A DNA stretch of 64,000 bases from Bordetella ansorpii (GCF_900078705.1 NZ_FKIF01000006.1:1-64000), one strand, 5' to 3'; positions 1 through 11,596 are shown, counted from the first letter of the stretch. Program-made: numbers and translations. The notes: a model not told the origin generated them from the sequence alone.

Positions 1-417
1 TACGCGGCCGTGAAGGAATGCCATCCCGCGCTGCTCGCCACCCTGGCCCTGCATGGCCGCGTACAGCCGCTGTGCGGCGCGGACAACATGCTGATGGATC
101 ATTTCCTGGCCGGCGGCACGGGCGCCATCCCGGCGGCGGCACACTTGTTTCCCGAGCGTTTCGTGGCCATGATGCACGCCGCGCGCACGGGCGACGCCGC
201 GCGGGCCGAGGCGCTGTTCGCCCCCCTGCGCAAGCTGATCCGGCTGCTGTTCACGGAACCCAATCCCGCGCCCTTGAAGCGCGCGCTGTCGATGCGGGGA
301 TTGATCGTCGACGAACTGCGAGCGCCCATGATGCCGGCCAGCGCCGCACTGACGGCAAGGCTCGCCCGCGCGATGCAGCGGGTCGAAGAGGCCCCCTCGC
401 AACGGCTGGCGGCCTGA
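1..417 (+). CDS. DapA-family aldolase/synthase, C-terminal part (5' truncated by window)
   Basis: The open frame runs in from the window edge without a start and ends at a TGA, leaving 138 residues. The text has the look of the C-terminal third of the dihydrodipicolinate synthase/N-acetylneuraminate lyase family: a short stretch resembling GxDxxLxxxxxAGGxGxI, followed by helices with a PxPLKxAL-like segment (NPAPLKRALSMRGL). In that family the enzyme is a TIM-barrel class I aldolase with a Schiff-base lysine; that lysine lies outside the window. The substrate cannot be told from this fragment. It could equally be true DapA or one of the many paralogs; dapB lies far away at 59 kb, which gives no support either way. 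Confidence 0.75.
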   Translation, partial: YAAVKECHPALLATLALHGRVQPLCGADNMLMDHFLAGGTGAIPAAAHLFPERFVAMMHAARTGDAARAEALFAPLRKLIRLLFTEPNPAPLKRALSMRGLIVDELRAPMMPASAALTARLARAMQRVEEAPSQRLAA

Positions 418-452
418 CCATTCCAACGGCCAAGGCAGGCGGCCTCGCGCCC

Positions 453-482
453 TTGGCTGGCCTGAAAAAAACCGGATACAAT
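453..482 (+). promoter_or_regulatory. Possible sigma-70 promoter of nhaA
   Basis: TTGGCT at 453-458 and TACAAT at 477-482 are separated by 18 bases, about 80 bases before the chosen nhaA start. This is a match by eye only. Confidence 0.3.
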
Positions 483-561
483 CATGGGCTGGGTGTCTGC
501 TGCATTCTGCGGCAGGCAGGTTCATGCGTCGGTCGGGCCGCCACGCGGAGTTTTCTCGACC

Positions 562-1899
562 ATGCACGCCCCCACCCCGCGGCAGCCCTTGCCGCGCGCC
601 CAGGTCTTGGCCGAACGCGCCTTCGCCACCCTCGAACGTTTCCTGCACATCGAAGCCGCCAGCGGCATCGTGCTGGTCATTGCCGCGGCCGTCGCGCTGA
701 TCTGGGCCAATTCCTCGCTGTCCGACAGCTATCACCATCTCTGGCACCTGCCGGTCTCCATCGGACTGGGGGATTCCACGTTTTCGCAATCGCTGCACTT
801 CTGGATCAACGACGGGCTGATGACGTTGTTCTTCCTGGTCGTGGGCATGGAGATCCGCCGCGAGATCCATGAAGGAGCGCTCAGCGACCTGAAGCAGGCG
901 GGCCTGCCGATCATGGCGGCGCTGGGCGGCGTGGCCGTGCCGGCGCTGATCTACGTGGGCGTGAATGGCGATCCGTCAGGGCTGCGGGGCTGGGCCGTTC
1001 CCACCGCCACCGACATCGCCTTCGCGGTCGGCGTGCTGGCGCTGCTGGGCAAATCGATTCCGGCCAATGTCCGCGTCTTCCTGCTGGCCCTGGCGATCAT
1101 CGACGACATTGTCGCCGTGCTGATCATTGCCGTGTTCTATTCGGGCGGCCTCGACTACCAGGGCTTCCTCGTCGCGGGACTGGGCCTGCTGATGGTGCTG
1201 GCGTTCCAGCGCATCGGCCTGGGCTCCGCCTACGCTTACCTGCTTCCCGGCGCGATCACGTGGACGGGCCTGCTGATGACCGGCGCGCATCCCACACTGG
1301 CGGGCGTGGTGCTGGGCATGATGACGCCGGTCGTGGCGCGGCCCATGCGCGAGCGCCCGCTGGACCTGCTGGGCAGCGCCGCCGAGACGCTGCGTGGCTC
1401 GCATGACCCCCACCACCTGGCGGGACCATTGAAGCAGGTGCGCCTGGCCCAGCGCGAAATGCTGCCGCCCGTCACCCGCGTACAGATGGCGCTGCATCCC
1501 TGGGTCGCCTACGGCATCATGCCCGTGTTCGCCCTTGCCAATGCCGGCGTCAGCCTGCAGGGCGTGGACCTGTCCGCCCCGGGCCCGCAATGGATCGTGG
1601 CCGGCGTCGCGCTGGCGCTGGTGCTGGGCAAGCCGCTGGGCGTGATCGGCATGAGCTGGCTCGCGGTCCGGCTGGGCTGGTGCCGCCTGCCGCCCGGCGT
1701 CTCCTGGAGCGGCATCGCGCTGGTCGGCATGCTGGCGGGTATCGGCTTCACGATGTCCATCTTCATCGCCATGCTGGCCTTCGACGATCCCGTGTTGCTG
1801 GGCGCGGCCAAGCTCGGCGTGCTGGCGGGATCGCTGGTGTCGGCGGTGCTGGGCCTGGCATGGGGCATGATGTATCGTCGTGGGCTGCGGACTGGCTAG
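562..1899 (+). CDS. nhaA: Na+/H+ antiporter NhaA
   Basis: Inner-membrane secondary transporter that exports Na+ in exchange for protons, for pH and sodium homeostasis. The 445-residue protein has the NhaA pattern of many hydrophobic helices. It carries TDIAFAVG with an Asp at about residue 151 and IIDDIV with the Asp pair at 181-182; the 30-residue spacing equals that of Asp133 and Asp163/164 of E. coli NhaA, the proton/sodium-binding residues. It is longer than E. coli NhaA (388 aa), mainly through an N-terminal extension and a hydrophilic loop near residues 285-315. I chose ATG 562, which follows a GGAG at 547-550 and begins a typical cytoplasmic leader. An in-frame ATG at 484 would add 26 residues of unlikely composition. 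Confidence 0.95.
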   Translation: MHAPTPRQPLPRAQVLAERAFATLERFLHIEAASGIVLVIAAAVALIWANSSLSDSYHHLWHLPVSIGLGDSTFSQSLHFWINDGLMTLFFLVVGMEIRREIHEGALSDLKQAGLPIMAALGGVAVPALIYVGVNGDPSGLRGWAVPTATDIAFAVGVLALLGKSIPANVRVFLLALAIIDDIVAVLIIAVFYSGGLDYQGFLVAGLGLLMVLAFQRIGLGSAYAYLLPGAITWTGLLMTGAHPTLAGVVLGMMTPVVARPMRERPLDLLGSAAETLRGSHDPHHLAGPLKQVRLAQREMLPPVTRVQMALHPWVAYGIMPVFALANAGVSLQGVDLSAPGPQWIVAGVALALVLGKPLGVIGMSWLAVRLGWCRLPPGVSWSGIALVGMLAGIGFTMSIFIAMLAFDDPVLLGAAKLGVLAGSLVSAVLGLAWGMMYRRGLRTG

Positions 1900-2058
1900 C
1901 GGGCGCCATGCGCACGGCGGCCGGGGCGCGCCTTGCTGGCCCGCCTGCCCCGTGGGGCATGGCGCGGCCGGCTCGCGCCCGATCCTGGCCAGCGTGTCTG
2001 CGCGGGCACGCCGCCTGCGGGGCCACTGCCTGCCAAAGACACCACGAGGAACCTCACC

Positions 2059-2331
2059 ATGACGGACATCACCCACGACACATCGGCCAGCCGTTTCGAA
2101 TGCACGGTCGACGGGCACCTGTGCATGCTGGACTACCAGTTGGATGATGGCGTGATGACGATCACCCACACGGGCGTGCCGCCGGCCGTCGGCGGGCGGG
2201 GCATCGCCGCCGACCTGACGCGCGTGGCGCTGGATACGGCGCGTGGGCAGCACTGGCGGGTGCGCCCGCTTTGCTCGTACGCCGCCGTGTACATGCGGCG
2301 TCATCCCGAGTACGCCGATCTGGTCGCCTGA
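2059..2331 (+). CDS. Small GNAT-like N-acetyltransferase (COG2388/YjdJ type)
   Basis: A 90-residue protein with the compact acetyl-CoA binding core found in the small GNAT proteins: a beta-rich start, then a VPPAVGGRGIAADLTRVALDTAR segment (about residues 40-63) matching the V-P-x-x-x-G-x-G-I/V-A-x-x-L motif, and a closing CSYAAVYMRRHPEY segment typical of the group. In the family these enzymes lack a normal substrate lobe and their acceptors are mostly unknown. The start is set by GAGGA at 2046-2050, eight bases before ATG 2059. It stands alone between nhaA and a YchJ-like gene on the same strand. Confidence 0.85.
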   Translation: MTDITHDTSASRFECTVDGHLCMLDYQLDDGVMTITHTGVPPAVGGRGIAADLTRVALDTARGQHWRVRPLCSYAAVYMRRHPEYADLVA

Positions 2332-2470
2332 CGCCTTCGGCCCACGGCCCACGGCCTTTCCGCGGCCTGGAACACAGACCCGCGGCCCTGGCGGCCAAGC
2401 CCGCCGGATTACCCCGCCACGCCGTCCGGGCAAGTGCCGGGACATCTCGGCTTCATGCCAAAATGTCCGC

Positions 2471-2878
2471 GTGAAAGCTGCCCCCTTCTCTCCCGCCGCG
2501 CCCTGCCCCTGCGACAGCAAACTTCCCTATGCGGGCTGCTGCGGCCGCTGGCACCACGGTCCCACGCTCTTGCAGGCGCCCGACGCGGAATCCCTGATGC
2601 GCTCGCGCTACAGCGCCTTCGTGCTGGATCGGCTGGATTACCTGCGCCAGACCTGGCATCCGGACACCCGGCCGGCCGATCTGGCGCCCAATCCGCCAAA
2701 TCTCAAGTGGCTGGGCCTGCAGGTACGCCGGCACGAGCAGCAGGATGACGATCACGCCATTGTCGAATTCGTGGCGCGCTGCCGGCAGGACGGCCGGGCG
2801 TCGCGCCTGCACGAGACCAGCCGCTTCGTCCGACAGGACGGGCGGTGGCTGTACGTAGACGGCGATCTGCACACCTAG
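2471..2878 (+). CDS. YchJ/UPF0225 family protein with N-terminal SEC-C-type zinc motif
   Basis: About 135 residues. The N-terminus holds PCPCDSKLPYAGCCGRWH, the CPC...CC pattern of a SEC-C/YchJ zinc knuckle (residues ~11-28). An NTF2-like fold follows, with the family signature LMRSRYSAFVLDRLDYLRQTWHP near residues 45-67. The role of the family is not established. The only in-frame start close to the zinc motif is GTG 2471; there is no ATG. I see no strong ribosome-binding site, so the start is uncertain by a few codons. Confidence 0.85.
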   Translation: MKAAPFSPAAPCPCDSKLPYAGCCGRWHHGPTLLQAPDAESLMRSRYSAFVLDRLDYLRQTWHPDTRPADLAPNPPNLKWLGLQVRRHEQQDDDHAIVEFVARCRQDGRASRLHETSRFVRQDGRWLYVDGDLHT

Positions 2879-2915
2879 CGTCTGGCCAACGCCCCTTCCT
2901 CGGACCCTGACTTCC

Positions 2916-3614
2916 ATGAAAGCACTCTCCGACTTCCCCATCACGCAAAAGTGGCCGGCCCAGCACCCGGGCCGCATCCAGCTCTATTCGCTGCCCACGC
3001 CCAACGGCGTGAAGGTGTCGATCATGCTGGAAGAAACCGGCCTGCCCTACGAGGCGCACAAGGTCGACTTCGGCAGCAACGACCAGTTGACACCCGAGTT
3101 CCTGTCGCTGAGTCCGAACAACAAGATTCCGGCCATCCTGGATCCCGACGGTCCCGACGGCCGCCCGCTGCCGCTGTTCGAATCCGGCGCCATCCTGGTC
3201 TACCTGGCCGCCAAGAGCGGGCAGTTCATGCCGCAGGACGTCGCCGCCCGCTATGAAACCCTGCAATGGGTGATGTTCCAGATGGGCGGCATCGGCCCCA
3301 TGTTTGGCCAACTGGGCTTTTTCCATAAGTTCGCCGGCAAGGACTACGAAGACAAGCGTCCCCGCGACCGCTACGTCGCCGAGTCCAGGCGCCTGCTGGG
3401 CGTGCTGGACAAGCACCTGCAAGACCGCGACTGGATCATGGGCGGCGACTACACCATCGCCGACATCGCCACCTTCCCGTGGATCCGCAACCTGATCGGT
3501 TTCTACGGCGCGGGCGATCTGGTCGAATTCGATCGGTTCGCCAACGTGCGCCGCGTGCTGGACGCCTTCGTGGCCCGCCCCGCGGTCGAACGCGGCCTGG
3601 CCATTCCGGGCTGA
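2916..3614 (+). CDS. Glutathione S-transferase family protein (YfcG/nu-class-like)
   Basis: Cytoplasmic 232-residue protein with an N-terminal thioredoxin-fold domain and a C-terminal all-helical domain. The stretch from LYSLPTPNGVKVSIMLEE (about residues 24-41) through SPNNKIPAI to LFESGAILVYLA closely follows E. coli YfcG and YghU. Those use glutathione in disulfide-bond reduction through an Asn/Thr-type site instead of a catalytic cysteine; the TPNG stretch supports the same here. NKIPAI gives the cis-proline and ESGAI the glutathione-binding acidic/serine pair. Substrates are not predictable from sequence. Confidence 0.9.
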   Translation: MKALSDFPITQKWPAQHPGRIQLYSLPTPNGVKVSIMLEETGLPYEAHKVDFGSNDQLTPEFLSLSPNNKIPAILDPDGPDGRPLPLFESGAILVYLAAKSGQFMPQDVAARYETLQWVMFQMGGIGPMFGQLGFFHKFAGKDYEDKRPRDRYVAESRRLLGVLDKHLQDRDWIMGGDYTIADIATFPWIRNLIGFYGAGDLVEFDRFANVRRVLDAFVARPAVERGLAIPG

Positions 3615-3686
3615 GGCCGGTCATTCGGGTTTATCGCGCGGCGCATGTCTTGGTCGCCACGCCATGCCGCCGCTGTAAATAAAAAG

Positions 3687-3710
3687 AGCCGCCTTCTCGC
3701 GAAGGCGGCT
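3687..3710 (-). terminator. Rho-independent terminator of the porin gene
   Basis: Perfect 10-bp stem (3687-3696 with 3701-3710) and a four-base loop. On the minus strand it is followed by a T-rich run (TCTTTTTATTTA), directly downstream of the porin stop. Confidence 0.85.
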
Positions 3711-3768
3711 TTGAGATGGGTGCCCCGGCCCTGCTCAGGCGAGGCGAACCCTGCAGTCGCAGTTGCAC

Positions 3769-4905
3769 TTAGAAGCGGTGACGCAGGCCCACGCCGACGG
3801 TCAGCATCTTGTCGCCGTCGACAAATGCCGCAGCGTCGTTGTACGAGCCGAAGGCGTACAGGTTGGTACGCTTGGACAGGTCGTAGGTGTAGCCCAGGCT
3901 ATAGACGTTCATCGTTTCCAGGCCCTTGTTCGGGTCGGCGCGCTGCCACGAACCGAAGACGCTGCTGGCGCCGCCGATCGGGGCGCTCAAACCAACCATG
4001 TACGAGTTGATCTTCAGGTCTTTCCAGGTGAACGAATCGTTGGTGTCGCCTTGGCCGGTGGCCGGGGTGTTCGGGTTGCCCAGGCCGCCCATCAGGTCGT
4101 AGCCTTGGCCGATCATGACGCCATCACGGCTGCGGCCATAAGCCAGCGACAGCTTGACGACCTCGAAGTCATAGGCGGCGCCGAGAATGAACTGGTCGGG
4201 CGACGGCTGGTTGGGCTTGAGCATCTGCTTGTCGTAGGTGAAGACGACTTGCAGCGGGCCGCCGCTATAGCGCACGCCGGTCGTGATGGCGCGGTTGTTT
4301 TCTTTGGTGGCGAACTGCGAGCCGCGCTCGACGTCATCGAACGAGAAGGAATAGCCTGCGCCGAATTGGAAACCCCCGAACGACGGGCTCTGGTACGTGA
4401 CCATGTTGTCGTAGCGGACGGTATTGGCGGCGCTGAAGGCCGTACCCATCGAAGCCGTCCAGAAATCGGTGCCGAACGGGTCGATATTGCCGAACCAGTC
4501 GGAAGCGATATTCGTATTGCGGCCCAGATCCAGCGAACCCCAGGCCTCATTGGACAGGCCGAGCGTGGCGCGGCGGCCAAACAGGCGGCCCGCCTGTTCG
4601 CGATTGCCGTTATTGGCGGAGAAGCCATTTTCGAGCACGAAATTGGCTTGCGTACCGTTGCCCAGATCTTCGACGCCACGCAGGCCGAAGCGCGAACCGC
4701 TCTGGTTGCCGCTGTTCATGCCGATGCGGGAGTGGTAATCACCGCCATATTCGGGACGGTTGCCGTCGCTGGTACCGACCTTGCCGCGTTGATACACAAT
4801 CCCCAGATCGACCAGGCCATACAGCGTCACCGAAGTCTCGGCGGCGGCGGTGCCGGCCATCGCGGCCATCAGGGCACCCGCAAACAGGGTTTTTGTAAGT
4901 TTCAT
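3769..4905 (-). CDS. Gram-negative general porin (OmpC/Porin_4 type)
   Basis: Outer-membrane trimeric beta-barrel pore for small hydrophilic solutes. The 378-residue precursor starts MKLTKTLFAGALMAAMAGTA with cleavage expected after AAA near residue 22. The mature form opens with SVTLYGLVDLGIVY, the usual first strand of betaproteobacterial porins. It holds the SRFGLRGVEDLGNG turn and ends in GVGLRHRF, with the terminal Phe needed for BAM-assisted insertion. I chose ATG 4905 because it begins the signal peptide; upstream in-frame Met codons only add a non-signal leader. A strong terminator follows. Confidence 0.95.
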   Translation of the reverse strand: MKLTKTLFAGALMAAMAGTAAAETSVTLYGLVDLGIVYQRGKVGTSDGNRPEYGGDYHSRIGMNSGNQSGSRFGLRGVEDLGNGTQANFVLENGFSANNGNREQAGRLFGRRATLGLSNEAWGSLDLGRNTNIASDWFGNIDPFGTDFWTASMGTAFSAANTVRYDNMVTYQSPSFGGFQFGAGYSFSFDDVERGSQFATKENNRAITTGVRYSGGPLQVVFTYDKQMLKPNQPSPDQFILGAAYDFEVVKLSLAYGRSRDGVMIGQGYDLMGGLGNPNTPATGQGDTNDSFTWKDLKINSYMVGLSAPIGGASSVFGSWQRADPNKGLETMNVYSLGYTYDLSKRTNLYAFGSYNDAAAFVDGDKMLTVGVGLRHRF

Positions 4906-5029
4906 CGCACTGTTCCACATGAGGTTCGAAGAGAATTCAGCAGACCGAAATCCGCGCACCCCTCAAAGCCTAGGGACATGGCTGGAAACCACTACAACCC
5001 AACTATTCAAAACGAAACTGGATAATTCA

Positions 5030-5058
5030 AGGGGCCGCCCTAGAAAGGTGCGGCCCCT
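5030..5058 (-). terminator. GC-rich hairpin, possible msbA terminator
   Basis: AGGGGCCGC (5030-5038) pairs with GCGGCCCCT (5050-5058) around an 11-base loop. On the minus strand only a weak TTGAATT tract follows. It lies about 110 bases past the msbA stop and upstream of the porin, so it could equally be a 5' structural element. Confidence 0.4.
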
Positions 5059-5166
5059 GCCATAGAGAGATGACTACGAGATATTACGGTTACGTTTACA
5101 CGTTATCTTGCACTGCAAAATTGGCGTTTAAACAACACCGGCAATACCGCGAAAGTTGCCATGTCC

Positions 5167-6942
5167 TCAAACTTCGCGGAATTGCATGTTGTAGAGCGAG
5201 GCATACAAGCCCCCGTGCGCCAGCAGTTCGGCGTGGGTGCCCTGCTCGGCGATGCAGCCGGCATCCAGCACGATGATGCGGTCCGCGTTCTGCACCGTGG
5301 ACAGGCGATGCGCGATGACCAGCGTGCTGCGGCCCTGCATCAGGCGCTCCAGCGACGATTGCACCTGCCGCTCGGATTCGTTGTCCAGCGCCGAGGTGGC
5401 TTCGTCCAGGATCAGCACCGGCGCATTCTTGATCAGGGCGCGCGCGATTGCCAGGCGTTGCCGCTGGCCGCCGGACAGGCGCGCCGCCTTCTCGCCCACC
5501 GGCGACTGCAGGCCGTCGGGCAGCGACTCCACGAATTCCAGCAGATTGGCGTCCTTCAGGGCCTCGCGGATGCGCGCCTCGTCGGCCTCGTCCAGGGCGC
5601 CGTAACCCACGTTGGCCGCGATGGTGTCGTCGAACATCATCACGTCCTGGCTGACCAGCGACAGGTTGGCGCGCAACGAATGCAGCGAGACGTCGCTCAG
5701 CGGCACGCCGTCGATCAGGATCTCGCCCGAGGTCGGCGACACGAAACGCGGCAACATGTTGGCGATCGTGGTCTTGCCGCTGCCGGACCGGCCCACCAGG
5801 GCCACCGTCTGGCCCGGCTCGATGCGGAACGACACGCTGCTGACCGTATCGCGCTCGGCATCGGGGAAGCGATGCGACACCTCGCGAAACTCGATGGCGC
5901 CGCGCACGGGCTGGGCCAACTGGCGCGTGCCGGCATCCGTCTCGGGCACCTGGTCGATCAGGGTGAACACGCTTTCGGCGGCCACCAGCATCTTCTGCAT
6001 CTTGCCGGCCACGTTGGTCAGGCGCTTGATGGGGTCGAAGATCTGGGCCAGCGCGGTGATGAACGACGCAAAGCTGCCCACCGTCAGGGCGCCGCTCTGG
6101 GCCTGGCTCAGCGCCACGGCGATGACCACGCCCAGCGCCACCGAGACGAACAGCTGGGTGATGGGCGTGAGGGCGGCGTCGGCCGTGGCCGTGCGCATGG
6201 CAAAACGGCGCAGGCGTGAGCTGACGAACTCGAAACGCTTGCGCTCCGTGGCATAGCCGTCGAACAGCTTGATGACGCGCTGGCCATCGATGCCTTCGCT
6301 GACCACCCGGGTCAGTTCGGCGTTCATGTTGACGGTTTCGCGGCTGATGCGGCGCAGGCGGCGGATGAAGGCGCGCATCACCAGGATGCAGACCGGCATG
6401 ATGACCAGCACGATCGCCGTCAGCGCCCACGACATGTACAGCAGTACGCAGATCAGCGCGATGACGACCAGGGTTTCCTTGATCAGCGTGGTGATGACCT
6501 CGGTGGCATAGCTGGTGACGTTGCCCGCGTCCACCGTGAAACGGTTGAGCAGGCGGCCGGTGTCGCCCCGCTTGAAATCGGCGTCGGGCAGGCGCAACAG
6601 GCGATCGAACATGTCGCCGCGCAGTTGCAGCAACACCTTGTTCGCCACCCAGGCCAGCAGGTAGTCGCTGAAGAAGCTGGTGATGCCGCGCACCATGATG
6701 AGCGCGACCACGGCAACGGGAATCGCCCAGATGTAGTAGGGTTTGGCGCCCGAAAAACCGTCGTCCAGCAACGGCTTCATGATGACGGCCAGCAAGGGTT
6801 GCGTACCCGCGGCCACCGCCATCAGCAGCAACGTCAACACCAGCCGCTTCCAATGGGAACCGACCCGGCTGTAGATGCGCTTCCAGAGTGTGGCGCGTAC
6901 CGGCTCGCTGCCGGCGGGCGCGTAGCGCGAAGCAGAAGTCAA
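5167..6942 (-). CDS. msbA: Lipid A/phospholipid export ABC transporter MsbA
   Basis: Inner-membrane flippase that moves lipid A-core to the periplasmic face. The 591-residue protein is a half-transporter: six membrane helices in residues ~30-310, then the ATPase. It has Walker A GRSGSGKT (384-391), a Q-loop near 431, the signature LSGGQ (489-493), Walker B LILDEA (510-515) and an H-loop in AHRLST. Length and layout match MsbA of Bordetella and Neisseria. The divergent neighbour is an LPS-type glycosyltransferase, which supports this role over a drug exporter. Confidence 0.93.
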   Translation of the reverse strand: MTSASRYAPAGSEPVRATLWKRIYSRVGSHWKRLVLTLLLMAVAAGTQPLLAVIMKPLLDDGFSGAKPYYIWAIPVAVVALIMVRGITSFFSDYLLAWVANKVLLQLRGDMFDRLLRLPDADFKRGDTGRLLNRFTVDAGNVTSYATEVITTLIKETLVVIALICVLLYMSWALTAIVLVIMPVCILVMRAFIRRLRRISRETVNMNAELTRVVSEGIDGQRVIKLFDGYATERKRFEFVSSRLRRFAMRTATADAALTPITQLFVSVALGVVIAVALSQAQSGALTVGSFASFITALAQIFDPIKRLTNVAGKMQKMLVAAESVFTLIDQVPETDAGTRQLAQPVRGAIEFREVSHRFPDAERDTVSSVSFRIEPGQTVALVGRSGSGKTTIANMLPRFVSPTSGEILIDGVPLSDVSLHSLRANLSLVSQDVMMFDDTIAANVGYGALDEADEARIREALKDANLLEFVESLPDGLQSPVGEKAARLSGGQRQRLAIARALIKNAPVLILDEATSALDNESERQVQSSLERLMQGRSTLVIAHRLSTVQNADRIIVLDAGCIAEQGTHAELLAHGGLYASLYNMQFREV

Positions 6943-7044
6943 AGCAAACTCGCTTTAATACAATTGTGCGGCGATTGTACCGGCCCGGCGGGGCGCGGAC
7001 GGCACACTCTGTTCCTTTTCCCCAACGCGCCCCGGCGCCCATCC

Positions 7045-8013
7045 ATGACCGAGATTTCCTGTCTGTACCTGAGATTGCCCAATTGGGTGGGCGATGTCTG
7101 CATGAGTCTGCCCAGCCTGCGGCTGTTGCAGGCAACCGGAGTTCCCCTGGTGCTGTGCGCCCGCCCCTGGGCCCGCGACCTGCTGGCGGGCGTTTCCGGG
7201 CAGGACTTCCTGCCCATGTCGGGCAAGTGGAAGATCGACCGGGCCGCCGTGGCGGCCCACCGCCGCGGCCTGGGCGCCCGGGCGCGCGATGCCCGCGGGC
7301 TGCTGCTGCCCGACTCGCTGTCCAGCGCGGCGGTATTCCGGCTGGCGGGCGTGGCCAGCGCCGGCTACCGCGACGATGGCCGCAGCGTGCTGCTGCGCTG
7401 GCCGGTGGCCAAGCCCACCGCCCCGCTGCACGCCGTGCAATCCTGGTATCACCTGGCACGCACGGCCCTGGGGCGGTGGAACCTCCCGCAGGGCCCCGCC
7501 GACCCCGGACCGGCCCTGGACCTTCCCCTGACCGACGCGCACCGGCAGGCCGCCCAGGCAGCGCTGCACGGCAGCGGACTGGCGGGGCGGCCGCTCGTGC
7601 TGATCGCCCCCACCGCCACCGGCCTGCACCGCGGACGCGTCAAGGTCTGGCCGGAATTCGACACCCTCACCCGCGCCCTGCAGGCGGACGGCCATGCCGT
7701 GGCGATGTGCCCGCCGCCCGCGGAGGCCGAGCAGGCGCGCCGCAATGCGCCCACCGCCCAGGTGCTGCCCCCCCTGTCGCTGGGCGCCTTCGCCGCGCTG
7801 GCCCGGCAGGCCGCGCTGGTCGTGTGCAACGACTCGGGCGTGTCGCACGTCGCCGCCGCCGTCGGCGCTCGCCAACTGACGCTGTTCGGCGTCACCCAGC
7901 CCGCGCGCACCGGTCCGTGGTCGCCCACGGCCTCGTGCCTGGGCTCGGAGGGGAACTGGCCAGCCCCCGACGAGGTCCGAATCCAGGTCCTGCGCCTGCT
8001 CGCAGGCGCCTGA
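7045..8013 (+). CDS. Glycosyltransferase family 9 protein (heptosyltransferase-like)
   Basis: A 322-residue GT9-type protein. It opens with LRLPNWVGDVCMSLPSLRLL (residues ~9-28), the usual N-terminal nucleotide-sugar/acceptor loop of WaaC/WaaF enzymes. It holds LIAPTATGLHRGRVKVWP in the middle and CNDSGVSHVAAAVGARQLTLFG near the C-terminus, the conserved donor-binding stretch. In the family the protein transfers ADP-heptose to the LPS inner core. The divergent position next to msbA fits an LPS job. Which sugar it transfers is not readable; it could be a WaaF-like or an accessory enzyme. ATG 7045 gives the family-typical N-terminus. Confidence 0.85.
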   Translation: MTEISCLYLRLPNWVGDVCMSLPSLRLLQATGVPLVLCARPWARDLLAGVSGQDFLPMSGKWKIDRAAVAAHRRGLGARARDARGLLLPDSLSSAAVFRLAGVASAGYRDDGRSVLLRWPVAKPTAPLHAVQSWYHLARTALGRWNLPQGPADPGPALDLPLTDAHRQAAQAALHGSGLAGRPLVLIAPTATGLHRGRVKVWPEFDTLTRALQADGHAVAMCPPPAEAEQARRNAPTAQVLPPLSLGAFAALARQAALVVCNDSGVSHVAAAVGARQLTLFGVTQPARTGPWSPTASCLGSEGNWPAPDEVRIQVLRLLAGA

Positions 8014-8031
8014 GCAGATAAGATTGCGCCC

Positions 8032-8799
8032 ATGACTATGTCGACGTTTCTCGCCAACCTGATCATTCCCCTGAATCTGTGCCTGACACTGGTGGCGCTC
8101 GGACTGGTGCTGGGCCTGTTCCGCGGCGTGCGCCGGGCCGGCGTGGCGCTGGCCGCGGCAGGCGTCATCTGGGCAGCCGCCTGGTCCCTGCCCGCCACCT
8201 CGGTCTGGCTGGGCGGCGCGCTGGAGCAGCGCTATCCCTATCAGTCCGCCGCGCAGATGCCCGAAGCCGACGCCATCGTGGTCCTGGGCGGCAACACCGC
8301 CAATGGCCGCGCCAACTGGTTCCTGCCCTATGACCGCGACAAGGCGGTGGTGCGGGTGGACACCGCCACCGACCTGTACCGCGCCGGCCGCGCGCCCAAG
8401 GTGGTGCTGTCGGGCGGCGCCCTGGAAGGCGACGTCAGCGAGGCCCAGGGCATGGCGCACCAGATGCGCCAGAGCGGCGTTCCCGAACAGGCCCTTATCC
8501 TGGAAAACGCCAGCCGCACCACCTACGAGAATGCGGCGCTGACGGAAGAGACCCTGAAGCAGCACGAGATCCACAAGGTCCTGCTGGTCACCTCGGCGCT
8601 GCACATGCCGCGCGCCATGGCGGCGTTCTCCAAGCAAGGCGTGGAAGCCATCGCCGCCCCCGCCCCGCCACAAATCCTGTTGCCGGCCGATGGCTCGGTC
8701 GAACCCTGGATTCCCAATGAACGCGCCTTCGATGCCAGCCGTTCGATCATCAAGGAGTACGCGGGCCTGTTCGTCTACTGGCTGCGCGGGTGGGTGTAG
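8032..8799 (+). CDS. YdcF/ElyC-like DUF218 membrane protein
   Basis: 255 residues with two hydrophobic N-terminal segments (about 8-30 and 36-60) and a DUF218 domain. Recognisable elements are [27 protein letters not shown] and [13 protein letters not shown], the order seen in YdcF, SanA and ElyC. ElyC affects undecaprenyl-phosphate and envelope metabolism in E. coli, but the reaction is unknown. It begins 19 bases after the glycosyltransferase stop and the next gene follows 9 bases later, so the three probably form one operon linked to envelope work. Confidence 0.88.
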   Translation: MTMSTFLANLIIPLNLCLTLVALGLVLGLFRGVRRAGVALAAAGVIWAAAWSLPATSVWLGGALEQRYPYQSAAQMPEADAIVVLGGNTANGRANWFLPYDRDKAVVRVDTATDLYRAGRAPKVVLSGGALEGDVSEAQGMAHQMRQSGVPEQALILENASRTTYENAALTEETLKQHEIHKVLLVTSALHMPRAMAAFSKQGVEAIAAPAPPQILLPADGSVEPWIPNERAFDASRSIIKEYAGLFVYWLRGWV

Positions 8800-8807
8800 G
8801 ACGCGCC

Positions 8808-9089
8808 ATGCAAGACACGAAAGGCGACGCGCTCGCCTGCAGGCTGGGCTGCGGCGCCTGCTGCATCGCCCCGTCGATCACCAGCCCGATCCCGGGCATG
8901 CCCCACGGAAAACCCGCGGGCGTCCGATGCATACAGCTGGGAGAAGACAATCTGTGCCTGGTCTTCGGCAAGCCCGAGCGCCCCGATTTCTGCGGCGGCC
9001 TGCAGCCGTCCCCGGACATGTGCGGGGCTAACCGCGAGCACGCCATCGCCTGGCTGGCGGACCTGGAACGCGCAACCGCGCCCGCGTGA
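8808..9089 (+). CDS. YkgJ-type cysteine-cluster protein
   Basis: A 93-residue protein with clustered cysteines: CRLGCGACC near the N-terminus, then single cysteines in VRCIQL, NLCLVF, DFCGG and MCGAN. This matches the CxxxCxxCC family (YkgJ/UPF0153), proposed to bind zinc or an Fe-S cluster; the function is unknown. ATG 8808 is preceded by AGGA at 8798-8801 overlapping the previous stop. That is better than an in-frame GTG at 8790 inside the upstream gene. Confidence 0.85.
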   Translation: MQDTKGDALACRLGCGACCIAPSITSPIPGMPHGKPAGVRCIQLGEDNLCLVFGKPERPDFCGGLQPSPDMCGANREHAIAWLADLERATAPA

Positions 9090-9176
9090 TCGACGGGCGC
9101 TCGCCGCCGCCGATGGCCGTGTCAGTCAGCGCGAGCGGCCGGGACGCGCCACGGGCCACGACCCCGCAAAAAACAA

Positions 9177-9204
9177 AACCCCGGCAGGAGAACCTGCCAG
9201 GGTT
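9177..9204 (-). terminator. Terminator of the monomeric isocitrate dehydrogenase gene
   Basis: Twelve-position stem (9177-9188 with 9193-9204, one C-A mismatch) and loop AGAA. It is followed on the minus strand by TTTTGTTTTTTG. It lies 60 bases past the stop. Confidence 0.87.
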
Positions 9205-9263
9205 TCAGGGAATGGCTTCGAGCGATCAGGCAGGCGGCAAGCCTGCCCGGTTCCTCCGGTCCA

Positions 9264-11501
<2,238 letters not shown>

Positions 11502-11563
11502 TTACCTTGATGGATCAGGAAAAGCGGCCGCCCGTCCCGCCGGATGGCGCAGCCCGGGAATTC

Positions 11564-11596
11564 AGGTCTTATATAAGACCTTCAATTATGCAGCAA
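11564..11596 (-). promoter_or_regulatory. Promoter with 18-bp palindromic operator before the monomeric isocitrate dehydrogenase
   Basis: AGGTCTTATATAAGACCT at 11564-11581 is its own reverse complement over all 18 bases. On the minus strand TTGCTG (11596-11591), 17 bases, then TATAAG (11573-11568) form a good sigma-70 promoter whose -10 box lies in the palindrome centre. A dimeric regulator bound here would block RNA polymerase. The regulator is not identified; a GntR-family protein is my guess. Confidence 0.6.

Noticed and set aside
976-2520. Long minus-strand open frame opposite nhaA
   Set aside because: Arg/His/Gln-rich shadow frame produced by high GC third positions; no family features, and nhaA on the other strand is clear.
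3763-5025. Plus-strand 420-codon frame opposite the porin
   Set aside because: The porin has a signal peptide, strand pattern, terminal Phe and terminator; the antisense frame has none.
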